From positions 1 through 21,468 of IMG/VR virus record IMGVR_UViG_3300042691_003192: a stretch of 21,468 nt of DNA; one strand, 5' to 3'. Source of the DNA: a virus. The notes below the pieces were generated by a model that ran no database searches, was not told the DNA's origin, and saw nothing but the letters and a program-made list of their open reading frames with translations. Of the stretch, positions 12,278 to 20,194 are shown one piece after another (within the stretch, counting starts at the first letter, position 1; every line of letters begins with the position of its first letter). The translations under genes and the position numbers were made by a program.

Positions 12278-12465
12278 ATGTTCTCCTTATCGTAGTTTTC
12301 ACACGCTAAGTGGAACGCTGAACCGCCAACGGACCAAACGGATGGGGCTTCTTCCTTGTTGAGGAGTCTGCCGAGATAGTACTGGTACCCACAGGTTAGG
12401 TAGGTTGTAAACGCAGAGTAGGACATATGCTCTGGTAGTGTATATTCTTCTAGTTTGATTGACAT
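12274..12465 (-). CDS. Cas4/RecB-like nuclease, N-terminal part
   Basis: 63 aa. The sequence MSYSAFTTYLTCGYQYYL followed by VGGSAFHLACENYD is the normal start of Cas4/RecB-family nucleases: an SxS...C motif with C25 as the first iron-sulfur ligand and GxxFH (H52). The rest of the enzyme is in the next gene, in another frame, after an ATGTGA overlap. Either two subunits assemble or this is a recent frameshift. A Shine-Dalgarno before the ATG is weak. It is the first gene of the long minus-strand operon, so its promoter should lie in 12466-12611. Confidence 0.72.
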   Translation of the reverse strand: MSIKLEEYTLPEHMSYSAFTTYLTCGYQYYLGRLLNKEEAPSVWSVGGSAFHLACENYDKENM

Positions 12466-12611
12466 AGGTAGAACTATACATGTAGGTATCCTAAGCGTTG
12501 CTTTCCAACGATGGGTTAATGCCTGTGTATACTTAGTTATGTAAGTAATTATATAAAGGCCTTCGGCCTTATATATTATTTATATATAATATATTATATC
12601 TAAGGAGTACT
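12466..12611. promoter_or_regulatory. Divergent intergenic region
   Basis: This AT-rich gap separates the minus-strand replication operon from the plus-strand 50-aa gene and should contain both promoters. A 5-bp inverted repeat (12496-12500 with 12506-12510) and an AAGGCC-TTC-GGCCTT hairpin (12556-12570) lie inside. TATAAT-like hexamers occur on plus (12585-12590) and minus (12548-12553), but I see no matching -35 boxes. Confidence 0.4.
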
Positions 12612-12764
12612 ATGTCAAATTTTCTAGAAACGTTTTTAGCGTCAATAGCAGGTATCACAACGTTCTACCTATTAGAAGCAATATACTACGACATCCAGGC
12701 TCGTATCCGTGGAAGGCAGTATGAGAACTTCTGGGACAATCTTGAAGAGGAACTACAAAACTAA
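12612..12764 (+). CDS. Small single-pass membrane protein
   Basis: 50 aa (MSNFLETFLA... EEELQN) with a strong TAAGGAG 5 nt upstream of the ATG. Residues about 5-26 are hydrophobic and aromatic (FLASIAGITTFYLLEAIYY), suggesting one membrane helix. A basic patch (RIRGR) and an acidic tail follow. It is the only plus-strand gene between 6212 and the right edge, standing alone between two minus-strand blocks with its own terminator. Role unknown; membrane proteins expressed alone can act in superinfection exclusion or lysis timing (speculation). Confidence 0.65.
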   Translation: MSNFLETFLASIAGITTFYLLEAIYYDIQARIRGRQYENFWDNLEEELQN

Positions 12765-12766
12765 TC

Positions 12767-12797
12767 TTGCCTAGGCAAACCCCTATCAGGCTGGGGT
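12767..12797. other. Palindrome and inverted repeat downstream of the 50-aa gene
   Basis: TTGCCTAGGCAA (12767-12778) is a perfect 12-bp palindrome, followed at once by ACCCC (12779-12783) and GGGGT (12793-12797), which pair around a 9-nt loop. The remaining 50 nt to the terminator contain no gene I can see. They could be part of a short structured 3' RNA or a protein-binding site. Confidence 0.35.
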
Positions 12798-12847
12798 AAA
12801 AGTCGGAGGTCCTGGGTATGACTGTTTAGAACTGCCCCTAAAACGAC

Positions 12848-12896
12848 AAAAGACCCCCTCGCCCTAGTATAATCACTAAGGTAAGGGGGTTTCTTG
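12848..12896. terminator. Bidirectional terminator
   Basis: AGACCCCCT and AGGGGGTTT form the base of a long imperfect stem whose inner part (CCTAGT with ACTAAGG) pairs further. A T-rich tract (TTTCTTGTCTT) follows on plus, and the A-rich left flank gives a T-rich tract on minus. It separates the plus-strand 50-aa gene from the end of the late minus-strand operon. Confidence 0.8.
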
Positions 12897-12927
12897 TCTT
12901 AAAAGGGCCTTGGAAGGCTTATAAAGG

Positions 12928-13125
12928 CTATTCTTTGGAGCCTACTCCGTACTCATCTTCTGCCTTATCCAGCGCTTTGGCTGCTGGTCCTGCTAAGGAG
13001 GCAAGAACGATAGATATTGCTGGCTCTAAACCTAGTTGGTTGCTTGCTAGAAATGTAAGGAAAGATACCAATACGCCACGTAGGTATGACTTTAGTACTG
13101 CTTTTTGCTTCTTGTCTAGTTTCAT
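12928..13125 (-). CDS. Holin-like small membrane protein
   Basis: 65 aa. A basic N-terminus (MKLDKKQK) precedes a hydrophobic region from about residue 17 to 50, room for one or two membrane helices, and a charged tail (DKAEDEYG). Size, topology and place directly after the endolysin gene fit a phage holin or a membrane partner of lysis. The start is in an ATGA overlap with the endolysin stop. It is the last gene of the late operon. Confidence 0.6.
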   Translation of the reverse strand: MKLDKKQKAVLKSYLRGVLVSFLTFLASNQLGLEPAISIVLASLAGPAAKALDKAEDEYGVGSKE

Positions 13126-13574
13126 TTTTTCTCTTTCTTCTTCGGTAGGGGTTTTACCTTTGATTTAACCTTGTTGATAACTGTTGCTTTAGGCAACCAT
13201 GTAAACCATGGCTTAGTTATCTTTCCACAAGATTCTTTAATGGAAATATGTAGGTGCTTATTATGAGGGTTGCTTCCAGTATAAGGACGCTCACCCTTTT
13301 CTGGGGACCATATCTTACCTTTGAAAATTAAATACTTAACCCGACTGTCTAACTTGAAATGGAAGTATGCCTCATGGCAGTTAATACCAAATACTGGGTC
13401 ATGTGTTAGGTCAACGGCAAAGCCAGTGTTGTGGTCTGAGTTAGGACTCTGTGTTAGGTGAGCAGCAGAAGGTAGAAGACCATCGCTTGCTTTGTTCCTC
13501 TTTGGTTTTAATGCCGTCGCTTGGCGCAGAACAGCAATTGCAGCAGGCGTGGCTCTCTTGGCTACAGGTTTCAT
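13122..13574 (-). CDS. Endolysin, M15-type peptidase
   Basis: 150 aa. SPNSDHNTGFAVDLTHD (43-59) contains the H48...D55 pair, and HNKHLHISI contains H107 and H109. Together these form the zinc site of M15/VanY-like D,D- or L-Ala-D-Glu peptidases that cut cell-wall peptides. The N-terminus is basic without a signal peptide, so export would depend on a holin. The C-terminal 18 residues are almost all Lys, Val and Pro, which may bind the anionic cell wall. It lies between two small membrane protein genes in one lysis cassette with ATGA overlaps on both sides. Confidence 0.85.
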   Translation of the reverse strand: MKPVAKRATPAAIAVLRQATALKPKRNKASDGLLPSAAHLTQSPNSDHNTGFAVDLTHDPVFGINCHEAYFHFKLDSRVKYLIFKGKIWSPEKGERPYTGSNPHNKHLHISIKESCGKITKPWFTWLPKATVINKVKSKVKPLPKKKEKK

Positions 13575-13780
13575 TTACCATCTCTTCCCTTTTGAATCAT
13601 TATCTGGTAGAGTATCTCTACTTTTTCCTCTAGTCTAATAACCGAGTCTTTAAGGCTTGACCCAGAATTGGGCTTTAGTTCGTATAGATAATGCTTTACT
13701 AACCAGCGCACCGAGCCCGCAAATGCAGACACTATTGCTATTACAGATACGATTAGTGCGGCCCAATTTGCTGCAGTCAT
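13571..13780 (-). CDS. Membrane protein with coiled-coil tail
   Basis: 69 aa. Residues about 4-26 (NWAALIVSVIAIVSAFAGSVRWL) form one membrane helix. Residues about 44-62 (KDSVIRLEEKVEILYQI) form a short amphipathic coiled coil. This layout is common for small proteins next to phage endolysin genes and suggests a holin or a lysis regulator. AGGAG lies 9 nt upstream of the ATG at 13780. Confidence 0.6.
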   Translation of the reverse strand: MTAANWAALIVSVIAIVSAFAGSVRWLVKHYLYELKPNSGSSLKDSVIRLEEKVEILYQIMIQKGRDGK

Positions 13781-13798
13781 TACATTATGCTCCTAGAG

Positions 13799-15784
13799 TT
13801 ATACGGTACGGATAGTTATTTCAAGTGCGCCACCAAAGCCATCAAAGCGCTTGTCTGGTGGTGTCATACGGGTAAAGGTTACTTGCTCGATAATTGCCTG
13901 ACGAGATTCACCAGTTGATAAATCTTGCCAGATTATTACATCGCCACTTTCTTCTATGTCTTCCAATAACTGGATACGGTCAAAGGCTCTGCCTTCATAT
14001 CCAAATATAGTGTTGTACTTATCTGTTTCAACATCAAAGCAATAAACAGGGAATCTCACAACACGCTGACGCGGGGTTGCAATTGTTGCCTTTGCTTGGT
14101 AGCCCTTAAAGATTGGCCCCTTACTGCTATCTGTAGCATCACGGGACATAATGAATTTGTAGGCTACATATTCCTGAGCAGTTGCTGGGCTTGATGTAGT
14201 AACTTCTACTGGTGAGATGTTAGAATCATAGGAGATGTGGTCGTACTCAACTCCATTTTTATCTACAGTCTCAAGTATCATGGAGCCATATGTAAACTCA
14301 CCACGACCAAGTAGGCGTTTAAAGTTCTTTGGCTCAAGTGTATTGTAGCGAATGTTTCCTGTTGTAATGTAACCACTAGGTACTAATTCAGTTGCTGACT
14401 CTAGGTAGATTGCTCCATCTGTAGTTTCATGCGCTGTGCAGAAAGCAAGTCTATTAGTTGTTCCAAGAAATGCAACACCAGTTGTGTAGTGTTCTGTTTC
14501 TTGAGTTACTTGCAAGTCATTTGCGTATGCAAAACGAAGTGTCTCTAGTTGATTACTAAGGTCAATACGAGTAAGCCCACCATCAAGTGCGCCAATTCCA
14601 GTAGATGCCCAGACGTAGTGGTCACGTGCAGCAAAGTCATAGACTGGTTGTGATGTTTCTAGAATAAGCGGACCATAGTTAAGTGAACCATCTTGGTCAT
14701 TAATTGCAGCAACACGCACACCCTTGTTGGTGCCAATCATTATATAGCCTAAGTAGTAATACAACTTCTCAACTATTTCACCAGCAGGCATTTCTGCTGC
14801 AACAACAGCAGATGTTAAGGTTGGCATAACACCAGAGGTGTTTAGTGTATACTTTTGTATGGTTGAATAGATACCTGAGTGACCCGCTGTGTAGATAGCA
14901 GGCCCAGAAGCGGCTACGCTTGTGTAATGATAGTTTGTGTTAGGGTTAGTAAAGATGGCAGTTGGTAAAGCAGTAGCCGTTGTTGCTACCTCATAGACTT
15001 TATTATTTACGCAAAGCACAATTCTGTCTTTGATAAACTCCATTGTTGCATTTTGAATCACAAGTCCAGTTTCAGTAAACATTGGAGATGGAATAGTTGT
15101 TGTATTATCAGTCAATGCTTTTTTGTACATATGAAGTTTGTTAGCGCCACCTGCAACAGCATTTGCTACCCAATAGGCATTTACACCATCATCGCAGATA
15201 GCACGTACTGGCTCCGCTCCTCCAGTATTATAATCAATAAAGTGAGTTACTGTTCCATCTGCAGAAATTTTGTCTACGTCATACTCATCATGGAGTAGCA
15301 CTCCCTCAGTACCGCTCCATTGTATAGAACGAACATGTTGGTTAGGATGTTGATGGTCAGTACCAGTTACTGCACCAGTAGTTTCGTGTGTATCAACTAC
15401 ATCTTTAAGTAGAGTTACTTGTCCTTTAGTCCAGACATCTATACCCTTACTATCAGCAAAACGATGTGCTACTATTTCACCAGCAGATGGGTCATAGAAC
15501 TTAATACCTGTTCCACTATGAAATGATGACTGTGAGCGAATCCACCAACCAGTTAGAGATTGCTCTCCTGGCTCACTACCATTGTCAAACTGTTCCTTAC
15601 GAAACGGTGCAGTCTGGCGAATGTAAGGACGAGCATCATTGATTGCATAGATAAACGGCATGCCACCAACCGCTACATCGTAGGCAATATCAGTGTTTTG
15701 CCAGATAGATGCGTCAGAGACTACACCAACGTCTACAGCAATAGCCCGATTAGCACGACCTTCGGTTATATCTCTACCAGCCAC
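13799..15784 (-). CDS. Large tail protein, beta-propeller-like
   Basis: 661 aa from a GTG at 15784, 5 nt after GGAG. The protein is rich in short beta-strand repeats with Asp/Gly turns, such as IYTAGHSGIYSTIQKYTL, YYYLGYIMIGTNKGVRVAAI and DHYVWASTGIGALDGGLTRIDL in the middle (about 180-470). These resemble blades of a WD- or NHL-type propeller. The C-terminal part looks like a separate beta domain ending in FDGFGGALEITIRTV. Position between fibre genes and the lysis cassette and its size suggest a minor tail or receptor-contact protein. No catalytic motif was recognised. Confidence 0.65.
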   Translation of the reverse strand: MAGRDITEGRANRAIAVDVGVVSDASIWQNTDIAYDVAVGGMPFIYAINDARPYIRQTAPFRKEQFDNGSEPGEQSLTGWWIRSQSSFHSGTGIKFYDPSAGEIVAHRFADSKGIDVWTKGQVTLLKDVVDTHETTGAVTGTDHQHPNQHVRSIQWSGTEGVLLHDEYDVDKISADGTVTHFIDYNTGGAEPVRAICDDGVNAYWVANAVAGGANKLHMYKKALTDNTTTIPSPMFTETGLVIQNATMEFIKDRIVLCVNNKVYEVATTATALPTAIFTNPNTNYHYTSVAASGPAIYTAGHSGIYSTIQKYTLNTSGVMPTLTSAVVAAEMPAGEIVEKLYYYLGYIMIGTNKGVRVAAINDQDGSLNYGPLILETSQPVYDFAARDHYVWASTGIGALDGGLTRIDLSNQLETLRFAYANDLQVTQETEHYTTGVAFLGTTNRLAFCTAHETTDGAIYLESATELVPSGYITTGNIRYNTLEPKNFKRLLGRGEFTYGSMILETVDKNGVEYDHISYDSNISPVEVTTSSPATAQEYVAYKFIMSRDATDSSKGPIFKGYQAKATIATPRQRVVRFPVYCFDVETDKYNTIFGYEGRAFDRIQLLEDIEESGDVIIWQDLSTGESRQAIIEQVTFTRMTPPDKRFDGFGGALEITIRTV

Positions 15785-15793
15785 CGTATCTCC

Positions 15794-15883
15794 TTAAATA
15801 AATATACTTGATTCTGCAAAATCTACTTCTGCTAACGCATCGTACTTGTGTTCTTTAGAACAGTTACCGCAGTCTTTACACAT
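15794..15883 (-). CDS. Tiny Cys-rich peptide
   Basis: 29 aa beginning MCKDCGNCSKEHKYD, with C2, C5, C8 and a His, a possible metal site. The start overlaps the stop of the 41-aa gene (TAATG), and it ends 9 nt before the 661-aa tail protein start. Likely real because it completes a gapless chain of coupled genes. No function known. Confidence 0.45.
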   Translation of the reverse strand: MCKDCGNCSKEHKYDALAEVDFAESSIFI

Positions 15884-16008
15884 TACTGATTAGACAACAA
15901 TGCCGCTTCAAGTTCCAGTCGTCTTGCTTCTTCTTCTGGAGTTAGGTCACGCTCTGTAATTGTTTCTTCACCTGTTTGAATGTTAAATTCTTTTTCTGTT
16001 ATTTTCAT
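15883..16008 (-). CDS. Small acidic hypothetical protein
   Basis: 41 aa (MKITEKEFNI... LLSNQ), acidic and probably helical in its second half (PEEEARRLELEAAL). The first residues resemble short phage proteins of the form MKI..KEFN..TGE that end in an acidic helix, which often lie near tail genes. TAATG overlaps at both ends link it to its neighbours. Confidence 0.55.
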   Translation of the reverse strand: MKITEKEFNIQTGEETITERDLTPEEEARRLELEAALLSNQ

Positions 16009-16823
16009 TAGTTTGCTCCGTATACATAAATTGTTCCAGCAGTGTAATTTGTAGGATACAAACTAACAAATGTCAGACTTGACACGGTAGATGTTCCTGT
16101 GTATTGACCATTTCCAAAAGCAGGTCCAGCACCATAACCACTAGCACCACCTGAAACTTCAACCATTTTTACGCCTGATGTAGCAGCACCTGAAATTTTT
16201 AGAGACACTGTACATCTATCGTATTGAATATTTGCTCCGCTTTCTCCAAGCAATTCAATGTAACTGTTACTATTAGGTGCTTGATTTAAATAAGTTGGTA
16301 TACCACCATTACTATTTACGTTATCCTGGAAGTTAAACCTCATACCAGCAAAACCGTATTTATTTGTTGAATCTGCGTTTATTCTTAACCCTAATAAATT
16401 ACCTGCGCCTGTGTATATGCCATTAATAAAAACATAAATCTGGTCCATATTAGATATACCACTAATTGTTAAAGTACTCAGACCAGCAATAGAAGTTCCA
16501 CCTGCATTAAGGAGTGAGAAACTTTTTGTAGTTGCTGGCGTAGCGGGAGCAGCCCACTTGAGTCCAGTAGCAGTAGAACTATCTGCCGTAAGCACTGTGT
16601 CGTTAGAACCAACTGCTAATCTTGCAACAGTATCAGATGCGCTAGCAGCAATAATATCGCCTTTAGCATCTACGATAGTAGGTGCTATTGCAGATGAACC
16701 AGTAATCTTACTGTCAATCTGTGTCTGCACAGCAGAAGTTACGCCATCTAGGTAGCCTAACTCTGTGGCTGATACAGTTGTTAGGGCTGTACCTGCGTTG
16801 GCTAGGTCTCTTGCTTTACTCAT
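16008..16823 (-). CDS. Tail-fibre-like structural protein
   Basis: 271 aa from the ATG at 16823, chosen because GGAGGG lies 8 nt upstream; the frame is open further to 16880 but without such support. The N-terminus has the phage fibre motif TELGYLDGVTSAVQTQID. Residues about 47-93 contain a module (VDAKGDII... VLTADSSTATGLKW) that recurs in the 5'-partial fibre gene at the right edge. The C-terminal half is Ser/Gly/Asn-rich and beta-like. It overlaps the upstream gene by 8 nt. Probably part of the receptor-binding apparatus. Confidence 0.68.
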   Translation of the reverse strand: MSKARDLANAGTALTTVSATELGYLDGVTSAVQTQIDSKITGSSAIAPTIVDAKGDIIAASASDTVARLAVGSNDTVLTADSSTATGLKWAAPATPATTKSFSLLNAGGTSIAGLSTLTISGISNMDQIYVFINGIYTGAGNLLGLRINADSTNKYGFAGMRFNFQDNVNSNGGIPTYLNQAPNSNSYIELLGESGANIQYDRCTVSLKISGAATSGVKMVEVSGGASGYGAGPAFGNGQYTGTSTVSSLTFVSLYPTNYTAGTIYVYGAN

Positions 16824-17187
16824 TAGTTGTTTCCCTCCAGGATAGGTCATCTTCTGACCAGTAGTAAATCTTTCCTTCAACTACGGGTGCAGGTGTAGGT
16901 GCTTGCCATTGACAAGTATCTTCATCTAGTACCCAAGAGTTAAACGGCTTAGGTGCTATAAAAGCATTTCTTGTAGCATCATAAGTAAATCCAATGCCAG
17001 CATAGTTCTTGCGAATGTTACCGTTGTAAGATGTTTGAACCCAACGAGTATCCTCGCCTAATAGAGACTTGCAAAAGATAATTCCTTTAGTTTCACTCTC
17101 TACTCCGTCAAGAAGTAGTTCTTCATTAGCCACAACAATTACTTGTGTGACTACATTGTTTTCATCTAGTTGTGCAAAGTGTGCCAT
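16816..17187 (-). CDS. Phage structural-type hypothetical protein
   Basis: 123 aa, starting MAHFAQLDENNVVTQVIVVAN, a beginning frequent in small proteins of marine and freshwater phages. The rest includes RWVQTSYNGNIRKNYAGIGFTYD and two Trp-containing segments (FNSWVLDEDTCQWQAP, YYWSEDDLSWRE). Probably a virion or fibre-associated protein, judged by its place among fibre genes. AAGGAG lies upstream of the ATG. No enzymatic motif. Confidence 0.6.
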   Translation of the reverse strand: MAHFAQLDENNVVTQVIVVANEELLLDGVESETKGIIFCKSLLGEDTRWVQTSYNGNIRKNYAGIGFTYDATRNAFIAPKPFNSWVLDEDTCQWQAPTPAPVVEGKIYYWSEDDLSWRETTNE

Positions 17188-17198
17188 TTTTTTTCTCC

Positions 17199-18101
17199 TT
17201 AGAAGGTAATACTACCTGAGCCTGTCCATATGTAAATTTTATATCCTCCACTTGTTACAAAGGTGGGAGAGCCTGTTGTAGATGTTGCTGAAGCCCATTG
17301 GTCAGAATAACGAATTGCTACTAAACCTGAACCACCTGCTTTTGCATTTGTATTCATACTATTAGCATTACCACCGTAAGAACTGGCACCGCCGCCGCCT
17401 CCAGTATTTGTACTTCCAGCAAGTGCAACTACAGAAGCACTAGCACCACGACCACCACCTTGAGTTCCTGTTCCTCCAGGATTACCAAATCCACCACCGC
17501 CTCCTGCTAAACCTAATTCAGAACCAGTAAATGATGTAGTTGCACCAGTTCCACCGTTGGCTCCTGTGGCATAGTTAGTTGCACCACCGCCACCTCCGCC
17601 AGACGGCGTAGCATATGCACCATTATTACCTTCGGATGGGTCATACCCACCTTGGTTACCTGAGCCACCGCCGTTTGATTCGTAACCAGCGCCACCTTTA
17701 CCGCCACCTCCGCCTGAACCACCATCTGCTCCTGGTTGTCCTGCGTAGTAAGAACCACCTCCGCCACCGCCAGTAGAACTAATACTAGAAAAAACTGAGT
17801 TGCTGCCTTTACCGCCTCTTGTAGTATTACTAGCATCAACTGAATTACTTACGCCAGCCGTTCCGCCTGCACCAACGGTTACAGTATAAGAAGTGCTTTG
17901 AGTTATAGCAAAATTGTCTGCAGTTCTATAACCACCAGCACCGCCTCCGCCACCTCCGCCTCCGTAGGTAGAAGAACCGCCTCCGCCACCTCCGCCTGCA
18001 ACAACTAAATATTCAACTGTTGGTGGAATAGGATTAAAGAAAAGATTGCCTACTAGTAGTGAGCCACTTTTAGTTTTGTTTTTAATACTTATAACAGACA
18101 T
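17199..18101 (-). CDS. Glycine-rich adhesin-like protein 3
   Basis: 300 aa, third of three tandem paralogues. The N-terminus has SLLVGN then VEYLVVAGGGGGGG. The middle (about 38-255) is dominated by runs of Gly with Ser, Ala and Tyr, including blocks of seven to nine Gly. The end has STTGSPTF and IYIWTGSGSITF. Polyglycine runs of this kind form packed PG-II helices in receptor-binding adhesins such as gp38 of T-even-like phages; similarity here is by composition only. The start overlaps the previous paralogue's stop (TAATG). Likely part of the tail tip that recognises the host. Confidence 0.72.
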   Translation of the reverse strand: MSVISIKNKTKSGSLLVGNLFFNPIPPTVEYLVVAGGGGGGGSSTYGGGGGGGGAGGYRTADNFAITQSTSYTVTVGAGGTAGVSNSVDASNTTRGGKGSNSVFSSISSTGGGGGGSYYAGQPGADGGSGGGGGKGGAGYESNGGGSGNQGGYDPSEGNNGAYATPSGGGGGGATNYATGANGGTGATTSFTGSELGLAGGGGGFGNPGGTGTQGGGRGASASVVALAGSTNTGGGGGASSYGGNANSMNTNAKAGGSGLVAIRYSDQWASATSTTGSPTFVTSGGYKIYIWTGSGSITF

Positions 18102-19012
18102 TAGTAAGTAATACTCCCGCTTCCAGTAAATGTATAAATATAATATGAACCTGATGTTGTTGCAGTTGGACTACCTGTCGTAGATGCTGCTGCTTGGGTT
18201 GCTCTAATTATTACAACACCTGAGCCTCCTGCACCGCCTGTAGCGGTATATGCTCCACCTTGAAGTGCAGATGAACCACCACCTCCGCCACCAGTATTTG
18301 CAGTTGCTGCAAAACCGCCACTTGCACTACCAGCACCAGTAGTTCCAGCGTTTCCGCCACCGCCAGCACCGCCTGTGCCTCTAGTTCCACCTTGATAAGT
18401 ACCGCCTCCGCCACCACCAGCATAGGTTACTGATGAACCAGTGATTGAAACTGCAACACCTGCTCCACCATTACCACCTGCAGTAGTTGTAGCACTTCCT
18501 GCTATAGCGCCTGCACCACCACCACCGCCTGAGCCGTAGTTATCTGGTTGCGTTCCTACTGTTCCTGCATAACCTTGGTTAGCCGTTCCAGTACCGCCAG
18601 CCTGTAAATCAGCGCCACCACCACCGCTACCACCATTGAATCCACCTTGATTTGCTGCACCTCCACCACCTCCACCATTAGATGTGATTGTTGAAAATAC
18701 AGAATTGCTACCAGTATTACCTCTTGCAGAACTATTATAACCAGCAGAGCCAACGGCTCCACCTGCGCCAACTGTGACTGTATAAGAAACACCAGGAGTA
18801 AGTGTAAGTGGAGATTCTAAAGTTCCACCACCACCAGTAGCAGTTACAGTAGAACGTAATCCACCTGCACCACCACCTCCGCCGTATGCGGAACCTCCAG
18901 CACCTCCACCTGCGACTACAAGATAATCAGCAGTAACTACAGGTATAAAAGCAGTATTACCAACAAGGAGACTGCGACTAAACACTCCAGTCTTAAGACT
19001 TCTAATAGCCAT
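18101..19012 (-). CDS. Glycine-rich adhesin-like protein 2
   Basis: 303 aa, with AAGGAG 6 nt upstream of the ATG. It has the same plan as its neighbours: SLLVGN and DYLVVAGGGAGG near the start, a long Gly-rich centre, and STTGSPTA and IYTFTGSGSITY at the end. It differs in its variable loops (for example GSSALQGGAYTATGG) and ends in VVIIRATQAAAS rather than ...AIRYSD, so it is more diverged from the other two than they are from each other. Confidence 0.72.
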   Translation of the reverse strand: MAIRSLKTGVFSRSLLVGNTAFIPVVTADYLVVAGGGAGGSAYGGGGGAGGLRSTVTATGGGGTLESPLTLTPGVSYTVTVGAGGAVGSAGYNSSARGNTGSNSVFSTITSNGGGGGGAANQGGFNGGSGGGGADLQAGGTGTANQGYAGTVGTQPDNYGSGGGGGAGAIAGSATTTAGGNGGAGVAVSITGSSVTYAGGGGGGTYQGGTRGTGGAGGGGNAGTTGAGSASGGFAATANTGGGGGGSSALQGGAYTATGGAGGSGVVIIRATQAAASTTGSPTATTSGSYYIYTFTGSGSITY

Positions 19013-19021
19013 TGTTACTCC

Positions 19022-19852
19022 TTAAAATCTAATAGTTCCTGAACCAGTCCATTGATAAATTCTATATCCACCCGATGTTGTAATTGTAGGGCTACCTGTT
19101 GTGCTTCTTGCTAATTCGTAAGTATCTGAATAACGAATTGCTACAAATCCTGAAGCGCCTGTAAAACCTGCTCCATTACTATTTGAGCCAGCGCCGCCAT
19201 TACCTGAGTTTGCTGGTGTAGAATTTGTTCTACTTGAAGCACCACCACCCATTGCGCGAGTTACGGGTGTTCCAGTAATTGAAGATTCTGAACCAGCACC
19301 ACCATCTTGGGCTTGACCGAAGCCACCTAGTGGAGCAGAACCACCACCACCAGCGGCACCTCCGCCACCACCACCTGCATTAATTCCACCTGAGCCACCA
19401 TTGTTTCCCTGTGAAGGAGAAGTTGAAGGAGTATTACCAGCACCACCTTGTGGTAGTCCACCACCATTTGTCCAACCACCGCCACCACCTGAACCGCCAG
19501 CGCCACCGTTTAACCCTGTTCCGCCATTAGGTCCTGCACCACCGTATCCACCACCAGCAGAAGAAATAGAACTAAAGACTGATGCGTTGCCGTTTGTTCC
19601 GTTGGAATTATTACCAGCAGCGCCACCAGCGCCAACAGTTACAGTTATAGATGTGTTAGGTGTAACTGCTAAACCAGTTGCAGTTCTATAACCACCTGCG
19701 CCAGCACCACCAGCGGCAATTCCACCACCTCCACCACCTCCGCCTCCAACAACAAGGTATTCAACATCTGGTGGAGCAGGGAAATAAGAATCATTACCAA
19801 CAAGCATACTGCCAGAAGATATTACTCCAGTTTTATAACTTGAGACTGACAT
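19022..19852 (-). CDS. Glycine-rich adhesin-like protein 1
   Basis: 276 aa, first of the three paralogues in transcription order. SMLVGN and VEYLVVGGGGGGGG near the start are followed by a Gly/Asn/Ser-rich centre (about 38-225), GFVAIRYSDTYELA, and a closing STTGSPTI and IYQWTGSGTIRF. The start overlaps the upstream stop (TAATG). The shared ends and variable middles suggest that the copies arose by duplication and then diverged to bind different surface structures (inference). Confidence 0.72.
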   Translation of the reverse strand: MSVSSYKTGVISSGSMLVGNDSYFPAPPDVEYLVVGGGGGGGGGIAAGGAGAGGYRTATGLAVTPNTSITVTVGAGGAAGNNSNGTNGNASVFSSISSAGGGYGGAGPNGGTGLNGGAGGSGGGGGWTNGGGLPQGGAGNTPSTSPSQGNNGGSGGINAGGGGGGAAGGGGSAPLGGFGQAQDGGAGSESSITGTPVTRAMGGGASSRTNSTPANSGNGGAGSNSNGAGFTGASGFVAIRYSDTYELARSTTGSPTITTSGGYRIYQWTGSGTIRF

Positions 19853-20178
19853 TAGGCTGTAGCCTCGTCTCCAAACGCTGAGAACGCTAGGTTCGCAGTT
19901 GATGCGTATACTGAAATCACATCCGTAGTTGCTAGTGTTAAACCTACTGTAATAAGAGTTGAGTCAGATGCGCCTACTGTAATGTCATAACCAATATAGT
20001 GCTGGTTAGCAATGGTTGCTCCTGCTGGGCGTACCGCAATACGGAACGTAGCAGAAGTTGATGTTAGGTTAGCAACTGATATAGTAGATACCACTGCTTC
20101 TTTTGCAGAAGGTACCGTGTATAGAGTTGTAAGTGTTGTTGCAGATGGGTTTACTTGCCCAAGTACTTTCTTTGTCAT
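19852..20178 (-). CDS. Small beta-rich tail protein
   Basis: 108 aa. The pattern VLGQVNPSATTLTTLYTVPS followed by VVSTISVANLTSTSATFRIAVRP matches a small all-beta domain seen often in phage tail operons. It lies between the fibre gene at the right edge and the glycine-rich genes. Probably an assembly or linker protein of the tail tip. No catalytic residues seen. Confidence 0.65.
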   Translation of the reverse strand: MTKKVLGQVNPSATTLTTLYTVPSAKEAVVSTISVANLTSTSATFRIAVRPAGATIANQHYIGYDITVGASDSTLITVGLTLATTDVISVYASTANLAFSAFGDEATA

Positions 20179-20194
20179 TTTTTATATCCTTTGC

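Noticed and set aside
12767-12847. Attachment site or tRNA downstream of the 50-aa gene
   Set aside because: There is a palindrome but no T-arm or tRNA-like fold, and no integrase nearby.
17513-18423. Val/Ala/Gln-rich minus-strand frames inside the glycine-rich genes
   Set aside because: Frame-shifted readings of glycine codons give Val- and Ala-rich strings; no ribosome binding sites.
19401-19691. Proline-rich plus-strand frame (PPPPEPPAPP)
   Set aside because: Antisense shadow of a glycine-rich gene: GGN codons read as NCC proline codons on the other strand.
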